From Salipiger bermudensis (GTDB taxonomy: Bacteria > Pseudomonadota > Alphaproteobacteria > Rhodobacterales > Rhodobacteraceae): a stretch of DNA of 64,000 bases. The translations under genes were made by a program, and so were the position numbers. The notes under the pieces were generated by a model. It searched no databases. It was not told the DNA's origin and saw only the letters and a list, made by a program, of their open reading frames with translations. Below are positions 8,876-17,601 of the stretch, one piece after another; position 1 is the stretch's first letter, and the number at the start of each line of letters is the position of its first letter. The stretch lies in NCBI RefSeq assembly GCF_020171625.1, contig NZ_JAIUZY010000004.1, positions 310,001-374,000 on the forward strand. Reading direction: 5' to 3'.

Positions 8876-9373
8876 ATGCTGTCGATTTCCGCCGCCGCCG
8901 CGACATGGTTCGCGCCGTTCGTGCTGCCGATCTGTCTTTATGTCTGCTTCACCGACATGCGTGAGATGCGGATCACCAACCAGGCCAACCTGGCGCTGCT
9001 GCTGGTCTATGCCGTGGTGGGGCTCTTCGTGCTGCCCTTCGACGCCTATCTCTGGCGCTACGCGCATTTCGGCATTGCGCTGGTGGCGGGGGTCGCGCTC
9101 AACGCCGGCGGCGTCATGGGCGCGGGCGACGCCAAGTTCATCGCCGCGGCGGCGCCCTTCGTCCACGTGGGCGACCTGCGCTTTCTGCTGGCGCTCGGGG
9201 CGGCGGTGACGCTCGCCGCCTTCATCGCGCATCGCATCGCCAAGCTGACCCCGCTGCGCCGCCTCGCCCCTCATTGGGAGAGCTGGTCGAGCGGTAAGCG
9301 CTTCCCGATGGGCGTGGCGCTCGGCGGCACGTTGGCGATCTACCTGATCTTCGGCATACTCTACGGCAAGTAG
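8876..9373 (+). CDS. cpaA: Prepilin peptidase CpaA (TadV)
   Basis: 165-aa type IV prepilin peptidase (A24 aspartic protease family) without the methyltransferase domain, the usual form in tad systems. Catalytic aspartates are visible: Asp27 in FTDMREMRITN and Asp85 in GAGDAKF. The rest is hydrophobic with four or five membrane spans. It processes Flp pilin and TadE/F pseudopilins; no pilin gene lies inside this window. Only 4 bp separate it from the TPR gene. Confidence 0.9.
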   Translation: MLSISAAAATWFAPFVLPICLYVCFTDMREMRITNQANLALLLVYAVVGLFVLPFDAYLWRYAHFGIALVAGVALNAGGVMGAGDAKFIAAAAPFVHVGDLRFLLALGAAVTLAAFIAHRIAKLTPLRRLAPHWESWSSGKRFPMGVALGGTLAIYLIFGILYGK

Positions 9374-9417
9374 CGGGCGCCGGATCGGCTGGCGCTCCTT
9401 GCGCGAGATGCGACGCC

Positions 9418-10098
9418 ATGCCCCTTCGCCTCCTCTGCCTCGCCTTGCTCGCCGCCTGCGGCGAGCGCATCGCGCCCGGCAGCGATGCCCGCATCCTGAT
9501 GATGGGCGACTCGATGCTCGCCACCCATCGCGGCACCGGCCAGTCGGTGGGCGACGGGCTCGAGAGCCTGCTTGGCGAGGAGGTCATCGACCGCTCGGTG
9601 CCGGGCGCGCGGATGATCTATGTCTTCCCCCTCACCGGCAGCGCCGGGTTGCGCATCGCGGCGCAGTTCCGCGCCCGCCCGTGGGACTGGGTGGTGCTGA
9701 ACGGCGGCGGCAACGACCTGCTCTTCGGCTGCGCCTGCGCGCTTTGCGAGACCCGCCTCGAGCGGATGATCTCGGCAGATGGCCGCGGCGGCGTGATCCC
9801 CGAGCTTGTGGCCGCGCTGCGCGCGACCGGCGCGCGCGTGGTCTATCCCGGCTACCTGCGCAGCCCCGGCCGCTGGTCGCTGATCGACGGCTGCCGCGAC
9901 ATCGGCGACCGCTTCGAGCGCCGCCTCGCCCGGCTCGCCGATCTCGATCCCGGCGTCACCCATGTCTCGCTCGCCGATCTCGTGCCCGAGGGCGACCGCT
10001 CTTTTCACGGTCCCGACCTCATCCACCCCTCGCCCAAGGGTAGCCGCGCCATCGCCGAACGGATCGCCGCCGTGATCGAGGACGCCCCGCGCCCCTGA
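9418..10098 (+). CDS. SGNH/GDSL-hydrolase lipoprotein
   Basis: 226-aa secreted esterase-like protein with lipobox LAAC (Cys14). SGNH blocks are visible: I with GDS (Ser32), III with GGGND (Asn99), and V with DLIHPS (Asp200, His203). That gives a full Ser-Asp-His triad and oxyanion Asn. Family members are lipases, esterases or carbohydrate acetyl-esterases. It lies 44 bp behind cpaA on the same strand, which suggests periplasmic work linked to pilus passage through the cell wall or matrix; that is inference. The substrate is unknown. Confidence 0.75.
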   Translation: MPLRLLCLALLAACGERIAPGSDARILMMGDSMLATHRGTGQSVGDGLESLLGEEVIDRSVPGARMIYVFPLTGSAGLRIAAQFRARPWDWVVLNGGGNDLLFGCACALCETRLERMISADGRGGVIPELVAALRATGARVVYPGYLRSPGRWSLIDGCRDIGDRFERRLARLADLDPGVTHVSLADLVPEGDRSFHGPDLIHPSPKGSRAIAERIAAVIEDAPRP

Positions 10099-10219
10099 AC
10101 GACCGCACCGGCAATTGCGCCCTCCCGCGAGACGCCGCTGCAATTCCCAAGCCCGGCCAAGCTGTTGCCACAAAGCGGGCGCTTCTTCTCGGGCGACACT
10201 TCCGAGGGGGCCTTCGCAG

Positions 10220-11530
10220 ATGAACATGGAACCAAGCGCCGTTCTGGCACCGCCCGCGCGCAAGCGGCTGGACGAGATGAAGCTGCCCCAGATCTTCATG
10301 CGCGACATCGCGCTGAAGACCCTGTTCCGTAAGAACACCAACACCGTGAGCGCGCTTGCCAAGGCGCTCTGCCTGCCGATCGGCATCACGCAGGAGCTGA
10401 TCGACCTTGGCCGGTCGCAGAGCCTGATCGAGGCGATGGGCACACTCAGGTCGAGCAGGAACGGCAACGAGATGGGCTACCAGCTGACCGAGTCCGGCAA
10501 GGCCCGCGCGCTCGACGCGTTGTCGCAGTCGGAGTATTTCGGCGCCATGCCGGTCACGCTCGAGAGCTACCGGGAGCAGGTCAAGCGCCAGTCGATCCGC
10601 AACCTGCAGATCACCCGCGCCCAGCTGCTGAGCGCCATGGGCCATCTCGTGCTCCCCGAGGAGCTGATCTCGCATCTCGGCCCGGCGGTGAGCTCGGGGC
10701 GGTCGATCCTGATGTACGGCCCGCCCGGCAACGGCAAGTCGTCGATCTCGAACGGCATCCGCGACGCGCTGGGGGACAAGATCTATGTGCCCCGCGCCAT
10801 CGAGTATTCCGGTCAGGTCATCTCGGTCTACGATCCCATCGTGCACAGCGCCGCCGAGGTCGCAGAGGACGACCCCACCCAGCTGCGCCGCACCAGCCGC
10901 TTCGACAGCCGCTACGTGCTCTGCGACCGCCCAACGGTGATCACCGGCGGCGAGCTGTCGCTGAACATGCTCGACCTCGTCTACAACCCCACGGCCCGCA
11001 CCTATCAGGCGCCGCTGCAGCTCAAGTCGACCGGCGGCATCTTCATCGTCGACGACCTCGGGCGACAGGCAGAACCGCCGCAGGCCCTGGTCAACCGATG
11101 GATCGTGCCGCTCGAGGAATCCAAGGACATCCTTGCGCTGCAATCAGGCGAGAAGTTCGAGGTGCCGTTCGACACGCTGGTGATCTTTTCGACCAACTTC
11201 CATCCTAACGAGATCTTCGATCAGGCGGCGCTGCGCCGGATCTTCTTCAAGATCAAGATCGATGGCCCGAACCAGCAGGACTTCCTGAAGATCTTTGCAC
11301 TCGTCGCGCGCAAGAAACGGCTCGAGCTCGACGAGGGGGCTTTGGTCTACCTGCTGCAGTCCAAATATCCGACGATCAACAATGTCTATGCCAACTATCA
11401 TCCGGTGTTTCTCATCGATCAGATGATCGCGATCTGCAATTTCGAAGGCTGGCCCTACCGCATGACCAAGGAGCTGGTGGATCGTGCGTGGTCGAACATG
11501 TTCGTCAGGGACGAGGCCATCCTCAAGTGA
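10220..11530 (+). CDS. AAA ATPase at the end of the tad operon
   Basis: 436-aa cytoplasmic ATPase. The first ~100 residues look like a winged-helix module (LFRKNTNTVSALAKALCLP). A AAA core follows with Walker A GPPGNGKSS (167-175), Walker B IFIVDDLG and a sensor-1-like FSTNFHPNE. No membrane segment is present. I start at ATG 10220 behind CGAGGGGG, although the frame is open back to 10115. Similar ATPases are often found beside tad genes in this group, but their role is not established. A strong terminator follows. Confidence 0.8.
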   Translation: MNMEPSAVLAPPARKRLDEMKLPQIFMRDIALKTLFRKNTNTVSALAKALCLPIGITQELIDLGRSQSLIEAMGTLRSSRNGNEMGYQLTESGKARALDALSQSEYFGAMPVTLESYREQVKRQSIRNLQITRAQLLSAMGHLVLPEELISHLGPAVSSGRSILMYGPPGNGKSSISNGIRDALGDKIYVPRAIEYSGQVISVYDPIVHSAAEVAEDDPTQLRRTSRFDSRYVLCDRPTVITGGELSLNMLDLVYNPTARTYQAPLQLKSTGGIFIVDDLGRQAEPPQALVNRWIVPLEESKDILALQSGEKFEVPFDTLVIFSTNFHPNEIFDQAALRRIFFKIKIDGPNQQDFLKIFALVARKKRLELDEGALVYLLQSKYPTINNVYANYHPVFLIDQMIAICNFEGWPYRMTKELVDRAWSNMFVRDEAILK

Positions 11531-11571
11531 ACGCAGCCAGGCATTCTGGCGGCAGTGTCAGCCCCCACCGA

Positions 11572-11595
11572 CGCCGCCCTCGGGGTGGCGTTTTT
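11572..11595 (+). terminator. Rho-independent terminator of the tad operon
   Basis: 8-bp stem 11572-11579 / 11583-11590 (one G-T pair), TCG loop, then TTTTT. It lies 41 bp after the AAA ATPase stop. Confidence 0.8.
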
Positions 11596-11678
11596 CATCG
11601 CGCAAGGCTGGCGCAGGGAGCGGCCGCCGAGCCCGGGCAAACATTTTGCCGAACGACGAAAAAACCGCCTTTTTCCGC

Positions 11679-11707
11679 TTGACGAGTCAGCCCCCCTGTC
11701 ATACCCA
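11679..11707 (+). promoter_or_regulatory. Promoter of tRNA-Met
   Basis: TTGACG at 11679-11684, a 17-bp spacer, then TACCCA at 11702-11707, 14 bp before the tRNA. The -35 is close to consensus and the -10 is weak. The rpsM promoter at 40661 has the same TTGAC - N17 - TACCCA layout. Confidence 0.6.
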
Positions 11708-11721
11708 CCGCTCCACGGTTT

Positions 11722-11798
11722 GGCGGAGTAGCTCAGTTGGTTAGAGCAGCGGAATCATAATCCGCGTGTCGGGGGTTCAAGTCCCTCCTCCGCTACCA
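11722..11798 (+). tRNA. tRNA-Met (CAT), elongator type
   Basis: 77-nt cloverleaf including encoded CCA. The acceptor is GGCGGAG paired with CTCCGCT (G1-U72 wobble). The D arm is GCTCAGTTGGTTAGAGC, the anticodon stem GCGGA/TCCGC with loop ATCATAA (anticodon CAT), and the T loop GTTCAAGTC. The pairable 1-72 end argues against initiator tRNA. An Ile tRNA with lysidine-modified CAT cannot be excluded by eye. Confidence 0.92.
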
Positions 11799-11961
11799 AA
11801 TCCCCCTCGCTTCAAAACAGCCCTTCAACGCCCTCCGGACGCGTCTCACAAAGCGCGATCATTGGGGCTGCCCTCGCCGGTCTTGCCGCCCGGTGCAGGA
11901 GAAGCATGTTGACTCCTCCGGGCGTCCGCGCACCTTCACGCCATCGCCTCAAAGAGCGCCC

Positions 11962-12576
11962 ATGACCGACCTTCATCTCTACGGACATCCCGACAGCGGC
12001 CATGCCTGCAAGGTCGCTCTGGCCCTCTCGCTGGCCGGTCTTGCACATCGCACGACGCGCATCGACATCTGGGCCGCGCCCGAGACCCGCCCGGCCGCGT
12101 TTCTCGCCGTGAGCCCCCTCGCCGAGGTGCCGGTTCTGGTGATCGACGGCACGCCGGTGTTCCAGTCAGGCGCGATCCTCATGGAGCTGGCGCAGCGCTA
12201 CGCGGTGCTGGGCGGCGACACTTCCGAAGGCCTGCGCCGTGGCCGCGAGATCCTGATGTGGGAGGCCAACCGCATCGGCCTTTGCCTGCCGCAACTCAAG
12301 GAGGCGAGGCGCCCCGGCAGCGGCGGCCTTCCCGCCGATGTGATCGCGTGGCTCACCGCGCGGTTCGAGGTCGACCGGGCCAATTTCGACCGGCTTCTGG
12401 GCGAGGCCCGCTTCCTGCACGGTGAGGCTCCGGGCATCGGGGATTGCGCCGTCTGGGGCTACGTGCAGTGGCTCGACGAGGCCGGCGTTGCCCCCTCCGC
12501 CAAGATGCGGCGCTGGAGCGAGGCGATGCGCGCGCTGCCGGGCATGAAGTCGCCGGAGGCCTTCTTCCCCTCCTGA
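11962..12576 (+). CDS. Glutathione S-transferase family protein
   Basis: 204-aa soluble protein. The N-terminal thioredoxin-like domain (LHLYGHPDSGHACKVALAL) is followed by the cis-Pro and glutathione-binding region (AEVPVLVIDGTPVFQSGAIL). The C-terminal helical domain is about 90-200 (WLTARFEVDRANFDRLL). The Ser in DSGHACK may be the catalytic hydroxyl. ATG 11962 begins where homology-like sequence begins. It converges with the TRAP genes across a hairpin at 12638-12669. Substrate unknown. Confidence 0.85.
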   Translation: MTDLHLYGHPDSGHACKVALALSLAGLAHRTTRIDIWAAPETRPAAFLAVSPLAEVPVLVIDGTPVFQSGAILMELAQRYAVLGGDTSEGLRRGREILMWEANRIGLCLPQLKEARRPGSGGLPADVIAWLTARFEVDRANFDRLLGEARFLHGEAPGIGDCAVWGYVQWLDEAGVAPSAKMRRWSEAMRALPGMKSPEAFFPS

Positions 12577-12637
12577 GTGCGCAGACGCCCCGCGGGCCGT
12601 ACCCACGCGGTCCGCCGAAGCCTCTTTCAGAACGAAA

Positions 12638-12669
12638 CCGCCCGGCGGGTCTGCGGACCGGCCGGGCGG
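12638..12669. terminator. Hairpin between convergent GST and dctM
   Basis: 14-bp stem with one mismatch (12638-12651 / 12656-12669) and a TGCG loop, lying between two convergent genes. There is no long T tract. It probably serves as a bidirectional block. Confidence 0.5.
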
Positions 12670-12693
12670 GTCTTGCGCGTGAGAATGGCCGTT

Positions 12694-14004
12694 TCAGAGC
12701 CCCGGCAGCCAGAGCGCCAGCCCGGGGAAGGCCACGAGGATCAGCACCAGAAGCAGCGAGCAGCCGATGAAGGGCAGCGCCGACATGTAGATCTGGTGCA
12801 TCGTGGTGCCCGGAGGCGCCACGCCCTTCATCACGAAGAGCAGCAGACCGAAGGGCGGCGTGGTGAAGCTGATCTCGAGTCCGAGCAGCATGATCAGGCC
12901 GAACCAGATCGGATCGAACCCCATCTGCGCCGCGAGCGGGAAGAAGATCGGCACGGTGAGCAGCATCATCGAGATCTGCTCCATGAACATCCCCAGGATC
13001 AGTAGCACGCCGAACATCACCGCCAGCATCGCAAGCGGCGCCAGCTCGAAGCCGGTGGCCCAGTTGATCAGCCCGCGCGAGCCGCCCGAGAACGCCAGAA
13101 GCTGGCTGAACGTGGCCGAGCCGAAGACGATGAGATAGGCCATCAGCGTCACCCGCAGCGCGCCTTTCACCGACTTGACCATCGCGTCGAAGCTCAGGCA
13201 GCGGAAGATCACCGCAAGGATCAGCACCCCCAGCGCACCGAAGGCGGCGGCCTCGGAGGGGGTGAAGACCCCGGCCACCATGCCCCAGACGGTGAACACC
13301 ATTACCGACATCATCGGCAGGATGTCCTTGGCGATCAGCTTGAGCTTCTCGCGACCCGCGAGCGGCGCGACGTCATAGGCCGGCGCGGCCTCGGGGTCGA
13401 TCCTCGTCTGGGCCCAGATCAGCACGATGTAGAGCCCCGCCAGCAGCACGCCCGGGATCACGCCGGCGAGCAGCAGCTGGCCCACGTCGATCTGCGCCAG
13501 CGTCGCCAGCAGCACCGCCAGTGCCGAGGGCGGGATGATGATCGCCAAGCCGCCGGTGCCGAGGATCGGACCGATGGACATGTGCTTCTTGTAGCCGCGC
13601 TTGCTCATCTCGGGCACCATCAGGCTGCCCAGCAGCGCGGTCGAGCCCATCGACGAGCCCGACAGCGTCGAGAAACCGGTGCCCCCGATCACGGTGACGT
13701 AGGACAGCCGCCCCGGCACCCGGCCGAGCAGGCGGTCGATGGCATTGAACATGCGCTCGCCCAGCCCGGTATAGAAGAAGATCTCGCCCATCAGCAGAAA
13801 CAGCGGGATCGGCACCAGCGAGAACCGCGTCAGCGCGCCGAAGCCGTTGTCGAGCAGCTGGCTGATGCCGTTCATGCCGCCCATGAACACGTAGGCCCCG
13901 ACGATGTTGGAGGCGAGGAACGCCAGCGCCACGGGCATCCCGAGGGCCATGAGACCCATGATCGTGCCCAGCAGAAGGGCCATGGCCCAGTACCATTCCA
14001 TCAT
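12694..14004 (-). CDS. dctM: TRAP transporter large permease DctM
   Basis: 436-aa membrane protein of the DctM/UctM family, the ion-coupled channel subunit of TRAP uptake systems for organic acids. It is hydrophobic throughout, about 12 segments. Family landmarks are visible: GMPVALAFLASNIVGAYVF, a middle SGSSMGSTALLGSLMVPEM, and IIIPPSALAVLLATLAQ. The chosen start MMEWYW overlaps the dctQ stop by 4 bp (ATGA). It is the last gene of the minus-strand arm of the catabolic island. Confidence 0.93.
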   Translation of the reverse strand: MMEWYWAMALLLGTIMGLMALGMPVALAFLASNIVGAYVFMGGMNGISQLLDNGFGALTRFSLVPIPLFLLMGEIFFYTGLGERMFNAIDRLLGRVPGRLSYVTVIGGTGFSTLSGSSMGSTALLGSLMVPEMSKRGYKKHMSIGPILGTGGLAIIIPPSALAVLLATLAQIDVGQLLLAGVIPGVLLAGLYIVLIWAQTRIDPEAAPAYDVAPLAGREKLKLIAKDILPMMSVMVFTVWGMVAGVFTPSEAAAFGALGVLILAVIFRCLSFDAMVKSVKGALRVTLMAYLIVFGSATFSQLLAFSGGSRGLINWATGFELAPLAMLAVMFGVLLILGMFMEQISMMLLTVPIFFPLAAQMGFDPIWFGLIMLLGLEISFTTPPFGLLLFVMKGVAPPGTTMHQIYMSALPFIGCSLLLVLILVAFPGLALWLPGL

Positions 14005-14507
14005 TCGTGGATCCCCGCCTCGCCCGAAAGCAGCATCCGGGGCCCGAAGGTGAACCGGGCAAACTCGATCGCCATGAAGCCGAAGCTGATCGGGAAGGCC
14101 AGCGTCAGGATCCATTTCGGCGTGTAGTAGGCGCGCACGTCGTAATCGTTGCGCGAGAGGTTCTTGGCCACGAGCTCGACGCCCTTCCATGCCAGCACCG
14201 CGCAGACCAGCACGCAGAGCACCGCGACCAGACGGCTCACGAAGCGCTGCCCCGCGGGCGACAGCCCGGCGGTGAAGAGCTCGATATGCACATGGCCCTT
14301 CTCGCGCACCAGCCACGGCGCACCCAGCATGGTCATGTAGAGCAGGCCATATTCAAGCGAGGTGAACAGCCACGCGAAGGGCTGCAGCCCGAGGTTGCGC
14401 ATGGTCACCGAGACGATGATCGAGACCATCATCCAAAGCAGCAGCAGACCGGAGAGGATCGCCATGCCGGTCAGCACGTTGTCATAGGCCCGTGTCAGGG
14501 ACTGCAT
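14001..14507 (-). CDS. dctQ: TRAP transporter small permease DctQ
   Basis: 168-aa inner-membrane protein with four predicted helices and the DctQ signature near FAWLFTSLEYGLLYMTMLGAPWLVREKGHV. It couples the binding protein to DctM. It lies 61 bp after dctP and overlaps dctM, so all three TRAP parts are present in one unit. Confidence 0.9.
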   Translation of the reverse strand: MQSLTRAYDNVLTGMAILSGLLLLWMMVSIIVSVTMRNLGLQPFAWLFTSLEYGLLYMTMLGAPWLVREKGHVHIELFTAGLSPAGQRFVSRLVAVLCVLVCAVLAWKGVELVAKNLSRNDYDVRAYYTPKWILTLAFPISFGFMAIEFARFTFGPRMLLSGEAGIHE

Positions 14508-14568
14508 GAGTCTTGCCTTTCAGGAAAGAAGGCGGCGCGGCCCGCAGCGGGGCCGCACCGGGGAGGCG

Positions 14569-15570
14569 TCACTCGCCGTCGTCGTAGAACAGGTCGACCA
14601 GAGCGTCGTAGTTGCCGGCGCCCGAGGGATGCGCGCTCATCAGCTCCTGCATACGCTCGAGCGTCTCGCCGCGCGCGGCGGCAAGGTAATCCTCGGCCGC
14701 CTTGCCCTCGAGGGTGACGACCTCCATGCCCTGCTCTTCCAGCGCGGCGAAATCCTCGTCGCGCTTTTCGCCCAGGGCTGCGGCAGACTCGGCCTCGTGC
14801 GCGATGGCGACCTCGGTGAGGATCTGGCGCGACTCGTCCGAGAGGCTCTCCCACTTGTCGAGGTTCACGATCACGCCGAGGTCGGTCGAGAAGAAGCACG
14901 GCTCGATGCGGTAGTTGAGGAACTCGTTCCACTTCAGGTCGATGAGGCCGATCTGGGTCCAGCCGGTGGCATCCACCACCCCGCGTTCGAGGCCGGAATA
15001 GACATCGGTGGTCGGCAGGTCGATCACCTGCGCGCCAAGATAGTCGCTGAAAAAGGCGTTGTAGACCGCGTTGCCGCGCAGCTTCAGCCCCGAGACGTCG
15101 AGGTTGCCCTCGGCGTCGAGCTTCGGCTCGTCGCGGGTCCAGAGATTGTAGCACACACCGCTGTCGAACCAGCCGAGGTACTTCACGCCCATCTTCTCCT
15201 GATGGATCTCGTCGATCAGGTCGAGGCCGCCATTCTCGCGCGCCACCGGGGCGGCGATGTTGGCGGTGACCAGCGCGTCCTTCTCGGGCACGGTGCCAGC
15301 GTAGAAAGAACCGGGGGTGTAGACCATGTCGACCACGCCGTTGCGCACCGCGTCGGGCTGCTGGAACATGCCGATGGCCTCGGGGCCGCCGCGCACGTCG
15401 ATCTGCACCACGCCCTCGCCGGCCTCGTTGACCTTGTCGACGAAGCTCAGGAAGCTCTGCGTGTAGATCAGCGTCTCGGGGAAGGCGTGAACGGCGGAAA
15501 GCCGGTCTTCGGCCAGCGCCGTTGTCGCCAGCAGCATCGCGGCTGCACTGGCGAAGAAGGTCGTCTTCAT
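14569..15570 (-). CDS. dctP: TRAP transporter solute-binding protein DctP
   Basis: 333-aa periplasmic binding protein with a Sec signal (MKTTFFASAAAMLLATTALAE). The DctP fold is recognisable by FPETLIYTQSFLSFVDKVNEAGEG, ARGVVDATGWTQIG-like helix 9 sequence (LERGVVDATGWTQIGLID) and LSDESRQILTEVA. The ligand-contact Arg and Asn are not assigned. GGGAGAG is a good ribosome site before ATG 15570. Its place behind leuD suggests the ligand is an organic acid, or amide of one, used by the island's enzymes. Confidence 0.92.
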   Translation of the reverse strand: MKTTFFASAAAMLLATTALAEDRLSAVHAFPETLIYTQSFLSFVDKVNEAGEGVVQIDVRGGPEAIGMFQQPDAVRNGVVDMVYTPGSFYAGTVPEKDALVTANIAAPVARENGGLDLIDEIHQEKMGVKYLGWFDSGVCYNLWTRDEPKLDAEGNLDVSGLKLRGNAVYNAFFSDYLGAQVIDLPTTDVYSGLERGVVDATGWTQIGLIDLKWNEFLNYRIEPCFFSTDLGVIVNLDKWESLSDESRQILTEVAIAHEAESAAALGEKRDEDFAALEEQGMEVVTLEGKAAEDYLAAARGETLERMQELMSAHPSGAGNYDALVDLFYDDGE

Positions 15571-15625
15571 GAGAATCTCTCCCTGTAAGGTGCCGGTCGC
15601 CCGGCATTTGAAAGCGGACCCGGCG

Positions 15626-16210
15626 TCAGGCTGACGGCCAGGCCCAGGCGTGATCGGTCTTCCGTCTGTCGCGGAAGTTCCGGATATCCCCCGCATGGGC
15701 ACGGGTGAGGTCGACGTCGTCCCATCCATTGATCAGCTTGGCCTGCGCCGTCTCGGACAGCGCAAAGCCCAGCTCCTGCCCCGCCACGTTGAGACGGCGG
15801 GTGGCAAGATCGACGCGGGCGGGCGCTGCACCCCGCCCGATGGCCGCGCGCAGCGCCGCCGCCTCGGGTGTGGCGATCGGCAGCAGCCCGTTGTTCACCG
15901 CGTTGCCGGCGAAGATGTCGGCAAAGCTCTCGGCCACGACAACGCGGATGCCGGCATCGACAAGCGCATAGACCGCCGCTTCGCGCGACGAGCCGCAGCC
16001 GAAATTCGGCCCCGCGATCAGCACGCTCGCCCCGGGATGGCGGTCGAGCGGGAAGTCCGCGTCGCCCTCTCGCAGATCGTGCAGCAGGAAACGGCCGTAG
16101 CCCTCGGACCGGCTGGCGGACATGAACCGCGCCGGAATCAGCTGATCGGTGTCGACATCGCGGCGGTCGAGCACCACCGCCTCGCCCTCGTGTGTGGTCC
16201 AGCCAGCCAT
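15626..16210 (-). CDS. leuD: LeuD-type dehydratase small subunit (isopropylmalate isomerase family)
   Basis: 194-aa swivel domain of the aconitase superfamily. The hallmark GPNFGCGSSREAAVYAL is present, as is DRRDVDTDQLIPARF near the N terminus. It starts at ATG 16210, overlapping the leuC stop as TGATG. Its company (GntR, TRAP transporter, hydrolases; no leuB or leuA) suggests catabolic use on another hydroxy-diacid, for example of the dimethylmalate dehydratase type, rather than leucine synthesis. The paralogue question needs the rest of the genome. Confidence 0.88.
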   Translation of the reverse strand: MAGWTTHEGEAVVLDRRDVDTDQLIPARFMSASRSEGYGRFLLHDLREGDADFPLDRHPGASVLIAGPNFGCGSSREAAVYALVDAGIRVVVAESFADIFAGNAVNNGLLPIATPEAAALRAAIGRGAAPARVDLATRRLNVAGQELGFALSETAQAKLINGWDDVDLTRAHAGDIRNFRDRRKTDHAWAWPSA

Positions 16211-17601
16211 CAGCCGCGTCCCTCCAGCAAGGGCCGCACGTCGGTGAGTGTGCCGGTGACGGCGGCAGCCGCGACCATGGCCGGGCTCATCAGGTGGGTG
16301 CGCGCGCCCTTGCCCTGCCGGCCACGGAAGTTGCGGTTGGTCGACGAGGCGCAGCGCTTGCCGGGGGCGACGAGATCGCCGTTCATGCCGACGCACATCG
16401 AGCAGCCGGAGCCGGTCCATTCCAGCCCCGCCTCGATGAAGACCTTGTCGAGCCTCTCCTGTTCGGCCTGCTGCTTGACCAGCATCGAGCCCGGCGAGAC
16501 CAGCCCGGGCACCTTGGCCTTGCGCCCACGCAGCACCGCGGCGGCGGCACGCAGGTCGTCGATGCGGCCGTTGGTGCAGGATCCGAGAAAGACCTGATCC
16601 ACCGGCGTGCCCTCGAGCGGACGGCCCGGCGTCAGCCCCATGTAGTCCATCGCGTCCCGCGCAGCCTCGGCCTGCGTGGCGTCAAGGCGCGCCGGATCGG
16701 GCAGGCTTGCGCCGATGGGCAGGGCCTGATCCGGCGTCGTGCCCCACGTCACCGTCGGGGCGACCTCTGCCATGTCGAAGCTCACGTCGCGATCGAAGCT
16801 GGCATCGGCATCGCTGTGCAGCGTCTGCCAATCGACCTCGGCGGCGTCCCAGTCGGCACCCGAAGGCGCCATCGGGCGGCCTTTCACATAGGCCAGCGTC
16901 ACCGCGTCAGGGGCCACCATACCGAAGCGCGCACCGCCCTCAATCGAGAGGTTGCACAGCGTCATGCGGCCTTCCATCGACAGCGCCCGCACCGCCGACC
17001 CGGCATACTCCACCGCGTGCCCCGCGGCCCCGCCGGTGCCGAGTTGCGAGACCCAGTGCAGCGCCATGTCCTTTGCGGTCACGGCAAGGCCCGCCTCCCC
17101 CTCAAAGCGGATGCGCATGGCGCGGGGCTTGGCCTGCCAGACGGTCTGGGTGGCCAGCACATGTGCCACCTGCGTCGCGCCGATGCCGAATCCCAGCGCG
17201 CCGAAGGCACCATGGGTCGACGTGTGGCTGTCGCCACAATTGATCAGCAGCCCCGGCAGGGTCAGCCCCTGCTCCGGCCCGATGACATGCACGATGCCCT
17301 GCCGCGGATCGCGCAGCCCGAAGAGCCGGATGCCGTGGCGGCTGCAATTGGCCTCGAGCCGCTCAAGCATCACCGCGACCTGCGGGTCCTCGATGCGGTC
17401 GCGGTTGCGCGTCGGCGCGTAGTGATCGGCGACGCCGAAGGTCAGCCCCGGCTCGGACACCTCGAGCCCGCGCTCGGCGAGCTTGGCAAAGGCGTGGTGC
17501 GAGCCCTCGTGAACCAGATGCCGGTCGACCCAGAGCAGCGACTGGCCGTGCTCGGCCTTGATCTCGTGCGCCGACCAGAGCTTGTCGAGAAGCGTCGCCA
17601 T
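16210..17601 (-). CDS. leuC: LeuC-type dehydratase large subunit (isopropylmalate isomerase family)
   Basis: 463-aa [4Fe-4S] hydro-lyase subunit. Motifs: CGDSHTSTHGAFGALGFGIG, cluster ligand Cys in FLGSCTNGRIDD and the pair in GSGCSMCVGMN, and substrate loop near SSTNRNFRGRQG. Length matches bacterial LeuC. It overlaps both neighbours by one base (TGATG). With leuD it forms a complete heterodimer that adds or removes water on a dicarboxylate. The neighbourhood suggests a substrate other than isopropylmalate. Confidence 0.92.
   Translation of the reverse strand: MATLLDKLWSAHEIKAEHGQSLLWVDRHLVHEGSHHAFAKLAERGLEVSEPGLTFGVADHYAPTRNRDRIEDPQVAVMLERLEANCSRHGIRLFGLRDPRQGIVHVIGPEQGLTLPGLLINCGDSHTSTHGAFGALGFGIGATQVAHVLATQTVWQAKPRAMRIRFEGEAGLAVTAKDMALHWVSQLGTGGAAGHAVEYAGSAVRALSMEGRMTLCNLSIEGGARFGMVAPDAVTLAYVKGRPMAPSGADWDAAEVDWQTLHSDADASFDRDVSFDMAEVAPTVTWGTTPDQALPIGASLPDPARLDATQAEAARDAMDYMGLTPGRPLEGTPVDQVFLGSCTNGRIDDLRAAAAVLRGRKAKVPGLVSPGSMLVKQQAEQERLDKVFIEAGLEWTGSGCSMCVGMNGDLVAPGKRCASSTNRNFRGRQGKGARTHLMSPAMVAAAAVTGTLTDVRPLLEGRG

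Noticed and set aside
11722-11798. CAT tRNA as initiator or lysidine tRNA-Ile
   Set aside because: The 1-72 position can pair, unlike initiator tRNA; the overall sequence looks like elongator tRNA-Met. Ile2 was considered less likely but not excluded.
15626-17601. leuC-leuD as ordinary leucine biosynthesis genes
   Set aside because: Possible by sequence, but the operon partners are a GntR regulator and a TRAP importer and no other leu gene is present; kept as family members with open substrate.
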